Below the pieces are notes generated by a model. The model was not told the DNA's origin. It made no database searches and worked only from the letters and a program-made list of their open reading frames with translations. Positions 35,169 to 44,336 of a stretch of 64,000 nt of DNA are shown here, piece by piece. Each line of letters starts with the position of its first letter. The stretch's first letter is position 1. The stretch is from JAHEKD01 sp965204695 (GTDB lineage: Bacteria > Pseudomonadota > Gammaproteobacteria > Arenicellales > JAHEKD01), in NCBI GenBank assembly GCA_965204695.1, contig OZ242007.1:2046001-2110000 (forward strand). Reading direction: 5' to 3'. A program made the position numbers and the translations under genes.

Positions 35169-36137
35169 TCAAAAACGCCGTCTCAAATCCATATACCTAT
35201 ACATATCCGTAACTTGCTCTGCGTAGCCATTAAACATTAACGTCGGTCGTTTAAAAAATTCACCAATACGGCGCTCCTTAGCCTGGCTCCAGCGTGGATG
35301 ATCCACTTCTGGATTTACGTTGGCATAGAATCCATATTCCTCAGGATTGGTTCTGTGCCAGGTTGCATAAGGTTCGCGTTTAGTAAACTTGATTTTGACA
35401 ATCGACTTGATGCTTTTGAAGCCGTATTTCCAGGGCACGATTAGTCTGATCGGTGCCCCATTTTGCTTTGGTAAAAGCTCACCATACAGCCCAACACTGA
35501 GAATGGTTAATGGATGCATGGCTTCGTCCATACGCAAACCCTCACGGTAGGGCCAGGGTAAAACATAGCCAAGCAGCTTTAATCTTTGCCCCGGCATTTG
35601 CTCTGTGTCATGCAACGTTTCAAAAGCTATATATTTAGCATCACTATTAGGCTCACTCGTGTGAATCAATTTGTTTAACTCAAATCCAACCCAGGGTATG
35701 ACCATCGACCAGACCTCCACACAACGCAACCGATAAATCCTTTCTTCTAGCGGAAACTTGTTAATTAATTCATCCACATCCCAAACTTTGGGCTTATTGC
35801 ATTCGCCTTCGACTGTCAAAGTCCAAGGTCTGGGTTTGAAATTTTCTGCTAATTCAGCAATGGTGGTTTTTCCCAAGCCAAATTCATAAAAATTGTTGTA
35901 ACTAGTGACTTTTTTATAGTCGGTTAGTTCCTCCTGGGTACTGAATTCACTTTTTGGCAACTCAGTAAAGTCTTTTGTTAACTGTTTATTCGCTGACCAG
36001 GAGGTAGTGAACGGGTAACTCGCAACTAGACCTAATGCTGCAGCTTTTTTAATAACTTGGCGACGCTGATCATAGTGCGCTTGTGGTGTGATCTCACTGG
36101 TAGGAATAACTGGATATTTTGGTTTAATAAACCACAT
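35169..36137 (-). CDS. msrP: Protein-methionine-sulfoxide reductase catalytic subunit MsrP
   Basis: A 322-residue periplasmic molybdenum-cofactor enzyme that repairs oxidised methionine in envelope proteins. Tat-type leader RRQVIKKAAALG at about 26-37. The core has YRLRCVEVWSMVIPWVGF with the Mo-ligand Cys, and PWKYGFKSIKSIVKI near the end. The ATG at 36137 is used, since the codon before it is GTG. The haem-binding membrane partner MsrQ normally follows; no such gene is seen in the window. Confidence 0.92.
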   Translation of the reverse strand: MWFIKPKYPVIPTSEITPQAHYDQRRQVIKKAAALGLVASYPFTTSWSANKQLTKDFTELPKSEFSTQEELTDYKKVTSYNNFYEFGLGKTTIAELAENFKPRPWTLTVEGECNKPKVWDVDELINKFPLEERIYRLRCVEVWSMVIPWVGFELNKLIHTSEPNSDAKYIAFETLHDTEQMPGQRLKLLGYVLPWPYREGLRMDEAMHPLTILSVGLYGELLPKQNGAPIRLIVPWKYGFKSIKSIVKIKFTKREPYATWHRTNPEEYGFYANVNPEVDHPRWSQAKERRIGEFFKRPTLMFNGYAEQVTDMYRYMDLRRRF

Positions 36138-36244
36138 CACAACACTATACCACTGCTTTCAAACTTCATTGATGTATAAGAATGTTACAAAACTCGGTGA
36201 CAATTTTTTTTTGGTTTATACTTGGCTCAAAATAGATTAACACT

Positions 36245-36946
36245 ATGATTCCGCTGCACGACGATAATCCAACTTCAATCAGGCCGATTGTTACCATGGT
36301 ATTTATTGCGGCCTGTGTTCTGACTTTCCTTTGGCAATTCACTCACGATGCCAGGGGACAACAAATAGTTGTTTATGCGCTAGGCGTTATTCCAGCAGTC
36401 TTATTGGGTGATGCAGAGCTACCCCCTGACCTAATCTGGGTTCCTACTTATGCCACTATATTTTCGTCAATGTTTTTGCACGGTGGCTGGATGCACTTGA
36501 TTGGTAACATGCTTTATTTGTGGATCTTTGGTAACAACATTGAAGATTCAATGGGACATGTCAAATTTATTGTCTTTTATCTATTGTGCGGTGTCGCTGC
36601 GGTTTATGCTCAAGCCCTTCCTGACCCAAATTCACAAATTCCTATGGTTGGCGCTAGTGGCGCAATCTCAGGTGTATTGGGCGCCTATTTACTCCTGTAT
36701 CCAAGAGCCAAAGTATTAGTAGGTATTCCGCTGGGATTTATTATTCAAACTGTTCGCATGAAAGCCTTATGGGTGCTAGCCTTCTGGTTTGGATTACAGA
36801 TATTCAGCTCTGTTTTTGTACAGCAGGAAGGCGGAGGTGTGGCATTTGGTGCGCATATTGGTGGTTTTATAGCCGGGATGGTGTTAATCCCATTTTTCAA
36901 AAACCCGGAATTTAAACTACATAATCCGATTGAAGCGATCAGGTAA
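36245..36946 (+). CDS. Rhomboid-family intramembrane serine protease
   Basis: A 233-residue protein with six to seven helices. The catalytic Ser lies in VGASGAISGVLGAYL (GxSG motif), and the partner His in FGAHIGGFIAGMVLIP. MFLHGGWMHLIGNMLYLWIFG carries the conserved His and Asn of rhomboid helix 2. It would cleave membrane proteins within the bilayer; substrates are unknown. It converges on and overlaps the OYE gene by 8 bases at the 3' ends. Confidence 0.92.
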   Translation: MIPLHDDNPTSIRPIVTMVFIAACVLTFLWQFTHDARGQQIVVYALGVIPAVLLGDAELPPDLIWVPTYATIFSSMFLHGGWMHLIGNMLYLWIFGNNIEDSMGHVKFIVFYLLCGVAAVYAQALPDPNSQIPMVGASGAISGVLGAYLLLYPRAKVLVGIPLGFIIQTVRMKALWVLAFWFGLQIFSSVFVQQEGGGVAFGAHIGGFIAGMVLIPFFKNPEFKLHNPIEAIR

Positions 36947-38216
36947 GATTACTGGATTTTAGGCTAGCTCCTATTTCTGACTGTTTCATTTTTTTGTACT
37001 GATTTGACTGAATACCCCAAAATGGGTAATCGGTGTAACCCTTGGCATCACCGCCATAAAATGTCGTACGATCATAAATGTTTAAGTCGTGTTCTTGTTT
37101 GATTCGCTCAGGCAAATCGGGATTGGCCAAAAACCAACGGCCAAAAGCAATCAGATCATACGCATTTTGCTCTATTGTTTGAGCCGCAGTTATCGGCGTA
37201 AACCCACCTGCACCAATCATGGTGCCTGAATAGAGTTGTCGATAATGAAGATTTCTTAATGGATGTTGATAGGCGGTTTCTTTATCGGGACTTAATGATA
37301 GTCCACCTACACGTGGCTCGGTTAATAATAGATAGGCGAATTGATAGCTGTCCAATTTCTTAATTAGATAGGAATACAAGGCATTAGGATTAGAGTCCGT
37401 GACACCGAAATAAGTTTGAGTTGACATTTCAGTTATTGGATCCAAAGTGATCGGAGAAAGCCTTACACCTAGTCGGTTAGCTCCCAGCAGATCAATTAAT
37501 TGCTCAACCAGTTCAAATAAAAACCGACATCTATTTTCAATCGATCCTCCATATTGATCTGTACGTTGATTAACCCCGTCGCATAGAAACTGTTCAATCA
37601 AATAACCATGGGCCGCATGAATTTCAATAAAATCAAATCCAGCTTCAAGTGCATTTGTGGCCGCTTTGATATAATCATTAATCAGTCGAGCAATCTGTGC
37701 TGTCTTTAATGCTTTAGGCCTAACTGAAGCTTGATCCCAGTTATATTGATTATCTTGCTCATCAGAAGCTTCTATCGCAACAGCCGATGAGGAAACTGGC
37801 GGTAAAGCCATACTAGTATTTTTTACTAATGGATGATCACCAATACTCGGCTGCGCAACACGACCAGTATGTAATAACTGGCACGATATTTTGCCTCCTT
37901 TGGCATGAACAGCCTGAACAACTTTTTTCCAACCTTGAGTTTGCTCATCTGTCCAGATTCCGGGGACATGACCACCGTGTTCACGTACTGCAGGATAAAT
38001 CGTCCACACTGGTGTTGCTTCGGGAGAAATATGTACGGCTTCGGTTATTAAAAGTCCAGTCTCTGAAGCTCGTTGGGAATAATATTCTGTTGTTAGATTA
38101 GTGGGTGATAATGTCCCTCGACAAGCCCTGATTCGAGTCATCGGTGCTAACACAATTCGGTGCGTTAGTTCATGTTCACCAATTTTTATTGCTTTAAATA
38201 AAGCGTTGTCAGCCAC
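36939..38216 (-). CDS. Old yellow enzyme-type alkene reductase
   Basis: A 425-residue FMN-dependent TIM-barrel NADPH oxidoreductase. Seen: LAPMTRIRA at the FMN site, EIHAAHGYLIEQFLCDGVNQRTDQYGGSIENR with the catalytic and FMN-binding residues, and the late IAFGRWFLANPDLPERI. NemA and OYE relatives reduce activated alkenes, maleimides or nitro-esters. The start overlaps the HTH mini-gene stop by 8 bases, so the two are coupled. The extra length (over 420 against about 360) comes mostly from internal insertions around residues 150-175 and a C-terminal tail. Confidence 0.88.
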   Translation of the reverse strand: MADNALFKAIKIGEHELTHRIVLAPMTRIRACRGTLSPTNLTTEYYSQRASETGLLITEAVHISPEATPVWTIYPAVREHGGHVPGIWTDEQTQGWKKVVQAVHAKGGKISCQLLHTGRVAQPSIGDHPLVKNTSMALPPVSSSAVAIEASDEQDNQYNWDQASVRPKALKTAQIARLINDYIKAATNALEAGFDFIEIHAAHGYLIEQFLCDGVNQRTDQYGGSIENRCRFLFELVEQLIDLLGANRLGVRLSPITLDPITEMSTQTYFGVTDSNPNALYSYLIKKLDSYQFAYLLLTEPRVGGLSLSPDKETAYQHPLRNLHYRQLYSGTMIGAGGFTPITAAQTIEQNAYDLIAFGRWFLANPDLPERIKQEHDLNIYDRTTFYGGDAKGYTDYPFWGIQSNQYKKMKQSEIGASLKSSNLT

Positions 38217-38400
38217 AACAATCGGATCGGGTACGCCGGGCGATCAATTTTCTAACCTGGGCTGCAGTGATACCAAAACGGCGAGCAATTTTGTTGACAT
38301 CCAATCTTTGGTAGCGGCGTAACATAATGATGGTATATATTTGTTCATCAGTTAGCCCGAAATTCGAATCGATACCAGTGGCAGTCAATCTTCTTCTCAT
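38209..38400 (-). CDS. Small HTH-like protein, 63 aa
   Basis: A short basic protein (start MRRRLTATGIDSNFG) with a helix-turn-helix-like stretch, DVNKIARRFGITAAQVRKLI, resembling sigma-70 region 4 or small transposase HTH domains. The ATG at 38400 sits 10 bases after the CDGSH stop; a longer start is possible but would overlap that gene. It could regulate the CDGSH/OYE operon in which it lies. The family is not recognised. Confidence 0.55.
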   Translation of the reverse strand: MRRRLTATGIDSNFGLTDEQIYTIIMLRRYQRLDVNKIARRFGITAAQVRKLIARRTRSDCCG

Positions 38401-38410
38401 TGTTTTGAGC

Positions 38411-38827
38411 TCAAGTATCAAATTCCACGTTCTTATGGCTACCGTCACAAAAAGGTTTGTTGTCTGAAGCACCGCAACGACAAAAAGCTGTCATACCCTG
38501 TTTTTCAACAATTTCACCATCGGTTTGAGTAATCTTCAGATTTCCGTCAACTAAAAGTGGGCCCGCTTTGGTTACCGTGACTTTTGTTTCTGTCTGGCTA
38601 TCACCTTGCTGACCATCATTATCGAGTGACAAGGCGCCAGAAGGACAAGCCTTCACCGTGTCAATAATTGATGCATTGTTTGCGCCTGCCAGATTGACCC
38701 AGGGTCGTTGTTCTGGATTGAACACATCCGGCAAACCGTGCCAGCATTTTTTGGAATGGATACATAAATCAGGTTGCCAAACTACCGTGATTTCATCGTT
38801 TTGGTAGCGTTTAATTTTTGCCGCCAT
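38411..38827 (-). CDS. CDGSH iron-sulfur protein with Fer4_19 domain
   Basis: A 138-residue protein. Residues 1-75 form a 4Fe-4S mono-cluster domain (CIHSKKCWHGLPDVF, CPSGALSL; DUF1271/Fer4_19). Residues 85-138 form a CDGSH domain, CRCGASDNKPFCDGSH, binding 2Fe-2S through three Cys and one His. The ATG at 38827 has GGAG upstream and is preferred to one five codons earlier. The function is probably electron transfer or redox sensing. It is first in a three-gene operon with an HTH protein and an OYE reductase, which may use its electrons. Confidence 0.87.
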   Translation of the reverse strand: MAAKIKRYQNDEITVVWQPDLCIHSKKCWHGLPDVFNPEQRPWVNLAGANNASIIDTVKACPSGALSLDNDGQQGDSQTETKVTVTKAGPLLVDGNLKITQTDGEIVEKQGMTAFCRCGASDNKPFCDGSHKNVEFDT

Positions 38828-38897
38828 AGTTCTAATCTCCATAGTTCAGTGAGAACTTAAACAGTATAAACCTAGGCGGTATTTTTACAAATTTGAT

Positions 38898-40136
38898 TTA
38901 TAAGATTTGATCAAGCACCGTCACAGCACGTTGCACATCTTCCATCGAGTTATAGTGCACCATGGATAACCGAACGACACCATCTTCAGTATCAACACCC
39001 AAAGTATCGACTAACCGATAAGCATAAAAATGATTCTGTCCGGGGCCAATTTTGGCATCGATTAAGGCTTTGGCAATATCAGCCGATTTAATTTGAGAAG
39101 AATAAAATCCAATAGTTGTGGCACGTCGGCTGTGATCTGCAATTGACAAACCAATTACTTTGACATGATCCTTGGAATTCAAGCACCCCATCAATGGTTG
39201 CATCAACTTTTGTTCATGTTGACCGAATAATTCAAACACCGATTCGACTTTCTGACGGGTTGATTTATCCGTATCCGCAAAGTGATGAGTATAAATATCG
39301 TCAAAATAATCGACTATTCCACCTGCGCAACCTATCTCAGCATGGTTAGGACCAGCCGGAGTCAGTCGTTTGCCCAGATAATCCTGATTAAAAAAGTGAC
39401 CCTGATTAGCAATCGTTTCCATGCTTTCACGTTTACCATAGATCAAGCCCAAATGCGGACCATAGGTTTTATAGAGGCTGAACAAATAAAAATCGACATC
39501 TAAATCCTTAACATCTGCAAAATTATGGGGCGCATAAGAAACAGCATCGACCACCACTTTAGCGCCAACATCATGTGCTGCCTTAGTTATTTCTTTAACT
39601 GGATTAATGGTAGCAGCAATATTTGAACAATGGGTAAAACAAACTAGTTTTGTCTTGTTGTTTAACAGTGGATATAAATCTTCTGGATCCAACAGACCTG
39701 TGTCTGGATCAATTTGCCATTCGTTAATCGTCGCACCACGTTTTTCTAAACGTCGCCAGGCCCCAATATTGGCTTCGTGATCCTGATTGGTAACTATAAT
39801 TTCATCACCTGGCTGAAGTTCTTCAGCGAAGGCCTGAGCCATGACATAGGTATTTTGTGTTGTCGATGGTCCAAAACTAACTTCCTCCGGTTCGGCATTA
39901 ATTGCTGCTGCCAGTAACCGATGGCTTCTGTCCATCGCCTCGCCGGCTTCATTTGAAGGTCCATAACCACCATAGGGTTGGACTTTTGTTTTTGTATAAA
40001 AATGAATCAGCTTATCGGTAACCTGAGACGGCACCAGACTACCTCCGGCATTTTCCATATATACCCAATCTGCCCTTTCTTCATCCTGATAGGCAGGATA
40101 TTGTGCTCGTACAAAATCTAAATCTAATGAAGTCAT
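38898..40136 (-). CDS. Cysteine desulfurase-like class V aminotransferase
   Basis: A 412-residue PLP enzyme of the cysteine desulfurase-like group (TIGR01976). Motifs: MENAGGSLVPSQVTD near the start, FGPSTTQNTYVMA for the cofactor phosphate, THCSNIAATINPVK, VVDAVSYAPH, and the Schiff-base Lys in FSLYKTYGPHLG. The usual catalytic Cys loop near residue 325-360 of IscS/SufS is not evident, so desulfurase activity is doubtful; it may be a lyase or transaminase. It is monocistronic and transcribed away from the trypsin-like gene. Confidence 0.8.
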   Translation of the reverse strand: MTSLDLDFVRAQYPAYQDEERADWVYMENAGGSLVPSQVTDKLIHFYTKTKVQPYGGYGPSNEAGEAMDRSHRLLAAAINAEPEEVSFGPSTTQNTYVMAQAFAEELQPGDEIIVTNQDHEANIGAWRRLEKRGATINEWQIDPDTGLLDPEDLYPLLNNKTKLVCFTHCSNIAATINPVKEITKAAHDVGAKVVVDAVSYAPHNFADVKDLDVDFYLFSLYKTYGPHLGLIYGKRESMETIANQGHFFNQDYLGKRLTPAGPNHAEIGCAGGIVDYFDDIYTHHFADTDKSTRQKVESVFELFGQHEQKLMQPLMGCLNSKDHVKVIGLSIADHSRRATTIGFYSSQIKSADIAKALIDAKIGPGQNHFYAYRLVDTLGVDTEDGVVRLSMVHYNSMEDVQRAVTVLDQIL

Positions 40137-40336
40137 TGGTGCCTCTATCTGTAACCATCAAAAGCGTGGGAATCTTAGCATTAATATTGAATTTATAGCT
40201 AAAATCTTAATTCGGTTTCTCTCTTTAGAGCAAATCCATATGCCTGACAAAATTTAATAATTAAGTCATTGTAATCAAACGCTTTTAGTTATATCATCCG
40301 CCAGTTTTTCCCAACTCCAAATAAACCGCAACATTT

Positions 40337-41320
40337 ATGCGCATAATCCGATTTAGTCAATTTAGTAATTTGAGAAGGCTATTAAGCTTAATAATAATTA
40401 GTTGTAGTGCATTCGTTACTCAACCAAATTTTGCATTAGAAGGTGGTCAATCTGCGAACGCTTCAGATTATCCGGGGTTAGTGATATTAAGCTATGATGG
40501 ACCAGACGCTGGCTCTAGATTGAAAAATTGTACCGGTATTGTTCTTGAACAACGTCGCATATTAACTACTCTTGCGTGTATTCGTTATTTTGGGGGTTCT
40601 GGTTTTGCCCAAATTCCGGCCAATAATATCTATGTACACCCCGTAATCAATGGTGAAATTGGAGGTAATATATTTCTTCCACCCGTCACTCCCCTATTGA
40701 CACCAAATAGCCGTGTTTCAAGTTATGCTGTCCATCCACAAAATACTTTTCTATCTGGTCCCTACGACTTGGCTATTCTTCGACTATCGTCCAATATAAA
40801 TTTACCAGTCGCAAGAATTTACAATGGCACGAATTCATTTATCGGAAGCACTGTAACAGCAGTGGCTTGGAAGGAACAACGAAGACAGAATTTTCCTCTT
40901 GATGAAAACTACTATGTTTTGAACAAATTATCTTTTTCAATAGTGGATGGGAATGCAAATATTAATGGGCTTTGTTATGACAACTTTACCTATACTGGAA
41001 CCGTTTTTTGTGGGGGATTTCGTAATTCAGTCAATTTTCTAGAATTTTCCCAGGACGAAGGTTCCCCAATATACCAATCTATTGGCGGTCAAAATACAAT
41101 TATTGGACTTCTATCAGACGCAAGTCATGGGCTACTCTTTGAAGGGCAATATCAATATGAAAGATACGCTCGAATCTCTTCAATGGTCGATTTCATCAGG
41201 CAACATGCTCCAAATACACAGTTCTGGAATGAATCTAGCTCAGAACCCCAACCAGAGCCATCTGCGAATAACAGCTTTTTCTCAGTTTTACAATTGCTTT
41301 TGTTGGATGAAGATGAATAA
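40337..41320 (+). CDS. Secreted trypsin-fold protein lacking His and Ser of the triad
   Basis: A 327-residue protein with an N-terminal signal (about 15-33, ending NFALEGG). The chymotrypsin-like pattern is visible: GGQSANASDYPG start, VLEQRRILTTLACIRYF where LTAAHC is expected, YDLAILRL with the triad Asp, and SQDEGSPIY where GDSGGP is expected. Thus His is replaced by Ala and Ser by Glu, while Asp remains. Disulfide Cys residues are kept. It is likely an inactive pseudo-protease that binds rather than cleaves. The C terminus FFSVLQLLLLDEDE is unusual: hydrophobic then acidic. Base composition is AT-rich. Confidence 0.75.
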   Translation: MRIIRFSQFSNLRRLLSLIIISCSAFVTQPNFALEGGQSANASDYPGLVILSYDGPDAGSRLKNCTGIVLEQRRILTTLACIRYFGGSGFAQIPANNIYVHPVINGEIGGNIFLPPVTPLLTPNSRVSSYAVHPQNTFLSGPYDLAILRLSSNINLPVARIYNGTNSFIGSTVTAVAWKEQRRQNFPLDENYYVLNKLSFSIVDGNANINGLCYDNFTYTGTVFCGGFRNSVNFLEFSQDEGSPIYQSIGGQNTIIGLLSDASHGLLFEGQYQYERYARISSMVDFIRQHAPNTQFWNESSSEPQPEPSANNSFFSVLQLLLLDEDE

Positions 41321-41331
41321 ACCTCGAATAT

Positions 41332-42165
41332 CTACAACTTAACTGCCTGCCCGGTTACTTTGATACCGCCTTTTGCAGGAATATCGACCTTGATTTTGCT
41401 GGGCCTACCCATTACTTCTCCCTGGCGAATTTGTAGTGTTTCAGGGGCATCTATTAATCCTGATTCTCGCAAATAACCTCCCAAAGCCGCCGCAGCTGCT
41501 CCGGTTGCCGGGTCTTCGATTACACCACCAACAGGAAAAGGATTACGTGAGTGAAATTGAGTTTGATTTTCTCTCCATATGAGCTGAATCGTGGTCAGAT
41601 CATTGTCTAACATGATTGCTTTGAGTCGCTGGAATTCATAATCCAGATTGTCCAGGCGTTCTTTTGAGTTTGCGGCAATCACCAAATGCCAGGCACCTGC
41701 ATAGGCCTTAGCTGGTGCAATGGAATCATCCAGTTCACTTTGCTTCCAGTTCAATGTTGCTAACACTTGTTCCAGTAACTTAGGTGATGGTTGTTCATAT
41801 TTCGGTTCAACAGAAGTGAGAGAGGACTGCCACATTCCCTCTTTACTCGACACCTCAACAGGTATTTCTCCAGCCAAGGTCTCAAAAATATAGGTTCCCT
41901 CCCCTTGCTTATTCCCTAATACAACGCCACTGGCAATTGTTACATGACCACAAAAAGGCACTTCTGCTTCTGGACTGTAGTAGCGTACCGTTCTACGCTT
42001 GCGTTTTGCTGGTGCCAAGAATGCCGTCTCAGAAAACCCAACTTCTTTGGCGATGGCCTGCATGGTGTCTGAATCAGGTAATTCATCCCCGATCCAGACT
42101 CCTGCAGGATTGCCCCCATCAGGATCAGTGCTAAAAGCTGTTAATTTATGAAGTTCGCCCGTCAT
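41332..42165 (-). CDS. PhzF-family isomerase
   Basis: A 277-residue protein of the PhzF/diaminopimelate epimerase fold, with the start KLTAFSTDPDGGNPAGVWI, the catalytic Glu in KEVGFSETAFL, FCGHVTIASG, and DPATGAAAAALGGYL. Members catalyse isomerisation in phenazine and other pathways, but most, as here outside a phenazine cluster, have unknown substrates. It sits 11 bp behind the small DUF1127-type gene on the same strand. Confidence 0.9.
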   Translation of the reverse strand: MTGELHKLTAFSTDPDGGNPAGVWIGDELPDSDTMQAIAKEVGFSETAFLAPAKRKRRTVRYYSPEAEVPFCGHVTIASGVVLGNKQGEGTYIFETLAGEIPVEVSSKEGMWQSSLTSVEPKYEQPSPKLLEQVLATLNWKQSELDDSIAPAKAYAGAWHLVIAANSKERLDNLDYEFQRLKAIMLDNDLTTIQLIWRENQTQFHSRNPFPVGGVIEDPATGAAAAALGGYLRESGLIDAPETLQIRQGEVMGRPSKIKVDIPAKGGIKVTGQAVKL

Positions 42166-42176
42166 AGTTTCCGATT

Positions 42177-42572
42177 TTAAGCCGCTTTCTGATAAGAACT
42201 TTCTGTAGTTGCTTCAACTTGAACTTCTTCTTTCTTATTAACTGAAACAAGTTCCAATGCTTTAGGTTTTAATTCGACATCTAGATTTTCAGTATATGGG
42301 ACAGGCCGTTGTCCTTTTGACATCAAATATAAATGTTCTCTAGTCAACCCGACATCTAATAATTGTGCGTCAGTAAGCTTAGACATCACCTTTGCAGATT
42401 GTTTAATTACTAATTTAGCCTTTTGATGCTGCAAGAAACCGACTACTGGCTGTTTAATTGATTTGAATAACTTCATGATGGACCTCGTTTTAATTTGCCT
42501 TAAGTTAGATTGTTGTTCAAGCTCAGATTGATAATGTCTGTCTATAAAAATATCTTTGTACCACCAGTGCAT
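42177..42572 (-). CDS. DUF1127-type small protein
   Basis: A 131-residue protein starting MHWWYKDIFIDRHYQSELE, with KLTDAQLLDVGLTREHLYLM (about 65-85), the short arginine/leucine motif of DUF1127. The ATG at 42572 is preferred because AAAGGAG precedes it; another good start at 42476 (GAGGT upstream) would give 99 residues beginning MKLFKSIK. DUF1127 proteins take part in phosphate or RNA-related control in some alphaproteobacteria; no function can be assigned here. Confidence 0.65.
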   Translation of the reverse strand: MHWWYKDIFIDRHYQSELEQQSNLRQIKTRSIMKLFKSIKQPVVGFLQHQKAKLVIKQSAKVMSKLTDAQLLDVGLTREHLYLMSKGQRPVPYTENLDVELKPKALELVSVNKKEEVQVEATTESSYQKAA

Positions 42573-42714
42573 AATCATCTCCTTTACGTTAATATGATTT
42601 AAAATTAATTAATCATTGATTTGACTATTTAAGCCTGTAACACTGATAATATAGATATATGACAATCTCACAAACGAGAATATATTTACTTATACTTTAG
42701 ATTTTCTTTAATAT

Positions 42715-43641
42715 ATGAGTAGACACTTACCACCCTTAAATAGCTTACGTGCATTCGAAGCTTCAGCCCGACACTTGAGCTTTACTAAAGCTGCACAAGA
42801 ATTAAGCGTTACTCCAGCCGCTATTAGTCAGCAGGTAAAGCTGCTGGAAGACTACTTTTCTGTGAAATTATTTAAGCGTTTGACTCGCGCTTTACAGTTG
42901 ACGGCAGAAGGCCAAACGATCTTACCAATACTCTCAGAAGGTTTCGATAAACTTGCCGAGGCTGACACCGTTTTGCGAAACCGTCAACTTGATCACATAT
43001 TGATGGTTTCAGTCGCCCCGGCTTTTGGCGCCAAATGGTTGTTGCCCAGACTAGACCTGTTCCGGGTCTTTGCTCCAGAATATGAAATTCGCATTGATGC
43101 AACATCTATTACTGTTGACTTTAAACAGGAGAATATTGATGTTGCTTTACGTTATGGTGGTGGTAACTATCCTGGGCTGATTTCTGAATGCTTGATTACT
43201 GAAAGAATAGTCCCTGTCTGTAGCCCAATATTAATGCAGGGCAAACACCCAATTAAAACACCTGCTGATTTACGTCACCATACATTATTGCAAAGTATGC
43301 CGGTTAACGATCAGGAATCATTTACCAATTGGCACTCCTGGTTGAAAGCAGCAGGAATCCATGACGTCGTGGCTGCCGATGGCCCACGTTTTAACTTAAG
43401 TTCATTGCTACTACAAGCTGCTCTCGAAGGACAGGGTGTAGCACTGGTGGATTACCATCTTGCTGCTAATGATATAAAACGCGGGCAATTAGTACAGCTT
43501 TTTGCCGATGACTTTGAGAATGTATCAAGATTTAGCTATTACCTTGTTTACCCTGAGCACCACCTTAACTACCCTAAAGTCGTTGCCTTCAGAGATTGGA
43601 TACTTAAAGAAGTAGACTCCTCTCAATTTCAATCTAACTAA
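42715..43641 (+). CDS. LysR-family regulator, GcvA-like
   Basis: A 308-residue LysR protein. The winged helix (about 5-65) is PLNSLRAFEASARHLSFTKA then VTPAAISQQVKLLE, the GcvA/AmpR style. The effector domain follows, with VSVAPAFGAKWLLPRL typical of that subgroup. It is divergent from the DUF1127-PhzF pair across about 140 bp, so it may regulate them; its own target is otherwise unknown. Confidence 0.88.
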   Translation: MSRHLPPLNSLRAFEASARHLSFTKAAQELSVTPAAISQQVKLLEDYFSVKLFKRLTRALQLTAEGQTILPILSEGFDKLAEADTVLRNRQLDHILMVSVAPAFGAKWLLPRLDLFRVFAPEYEIRIDATSITVDFKQENIDVALRYGGGNYPGLISECLITERIVPVCSPILMQGKHPIKTPADLRHHTLLQSMPVNDQESFTNWHSWLKAAGIHDVVAADGPRFNLSSLLLQAALEGQGVALVDYHLAANDIKRGQLVQLFADDFENVSRFSYYLVYPEHHLNYPKVVAFRDWILKEVDSSQFQSN

Positions 43642-43719
43642 TAAACTCAGTTAAGGTAATCTCTAACTCTTGGATCGCAATACCTTATGTGGCTGTATGT
43701 AGTCGACTTCTCTTTTTAC

Positions 43720-44156
43720 TTATGCGGGTTCAGGCCAAACAAAATCCGGGCGCAAACTGTCATAGACAGGCCGACCATCATTTGGCCTTTCAACTCCCGT
43801 AGATGGGTCATAAAATGCATGATACGTTGCCGGCAAACTGTCTGAATCGTATCCCATTAAATTCGGAACAATGGCACGAATTCTGCGCACTTTATCATCC
43901 AACATAATAGGTGCACCGCAACTTGAACAGGTACACAATTCCAATGGGCCATCTGGATTTTGAGCATTAAAAGGCTGACGATTCAATTATCCAGGTTATC
44001 GACATGAAGATCACCATACTTAAAAAACACTACATGAGTTGTATCCTGCCCGGTAACACTTTTACAAACCGAACAGTGGCAAACGTGATTATCTACAGGC
44101 TCATGGTTGGATTTGGTATGAACGTGGTCACAGCCACCAGAATATTTCTCTGACAT
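43720..44156 (-). pseudogene. GFA-family zinc protein split by a frameshift
   Basis: Two reading frames together make one GFA (glutathione-dependent formaldehyde-activating-like) fold. The upstream part (44156-43983, 57 residues, start MSEKYSGGC with GGAGGAAG upstream) holds CHCSVCKSVTGQ. It stops at TGA. The downstream part (43986-43720, different frame) continues NRQPFNAQ with CTCSSCGAP and the C-terminal tail. The frames overlap at TTGA, so a TTG restart is possible. Both halves carry zinc-binding Cys needed in one chain. It is most simply a frameshift or a sequencing indel. Confidence 0.7.
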
Positions 44157-44336
44157 TTTCACTTCCTCCGCTAATAGTTTCATTGATTGTCAAAGTCAAA
44201 ATACCTGAAAAAGGAGATTAGTCTAGCATACTCTACAAAAATACATTCATGCTGAGCAAATACACATACAGAAATCACAGAAGTATTAAGATTAGATTCA
44301 ATTGAAATTAATATTCAATTACCCAAATAAACTAGG

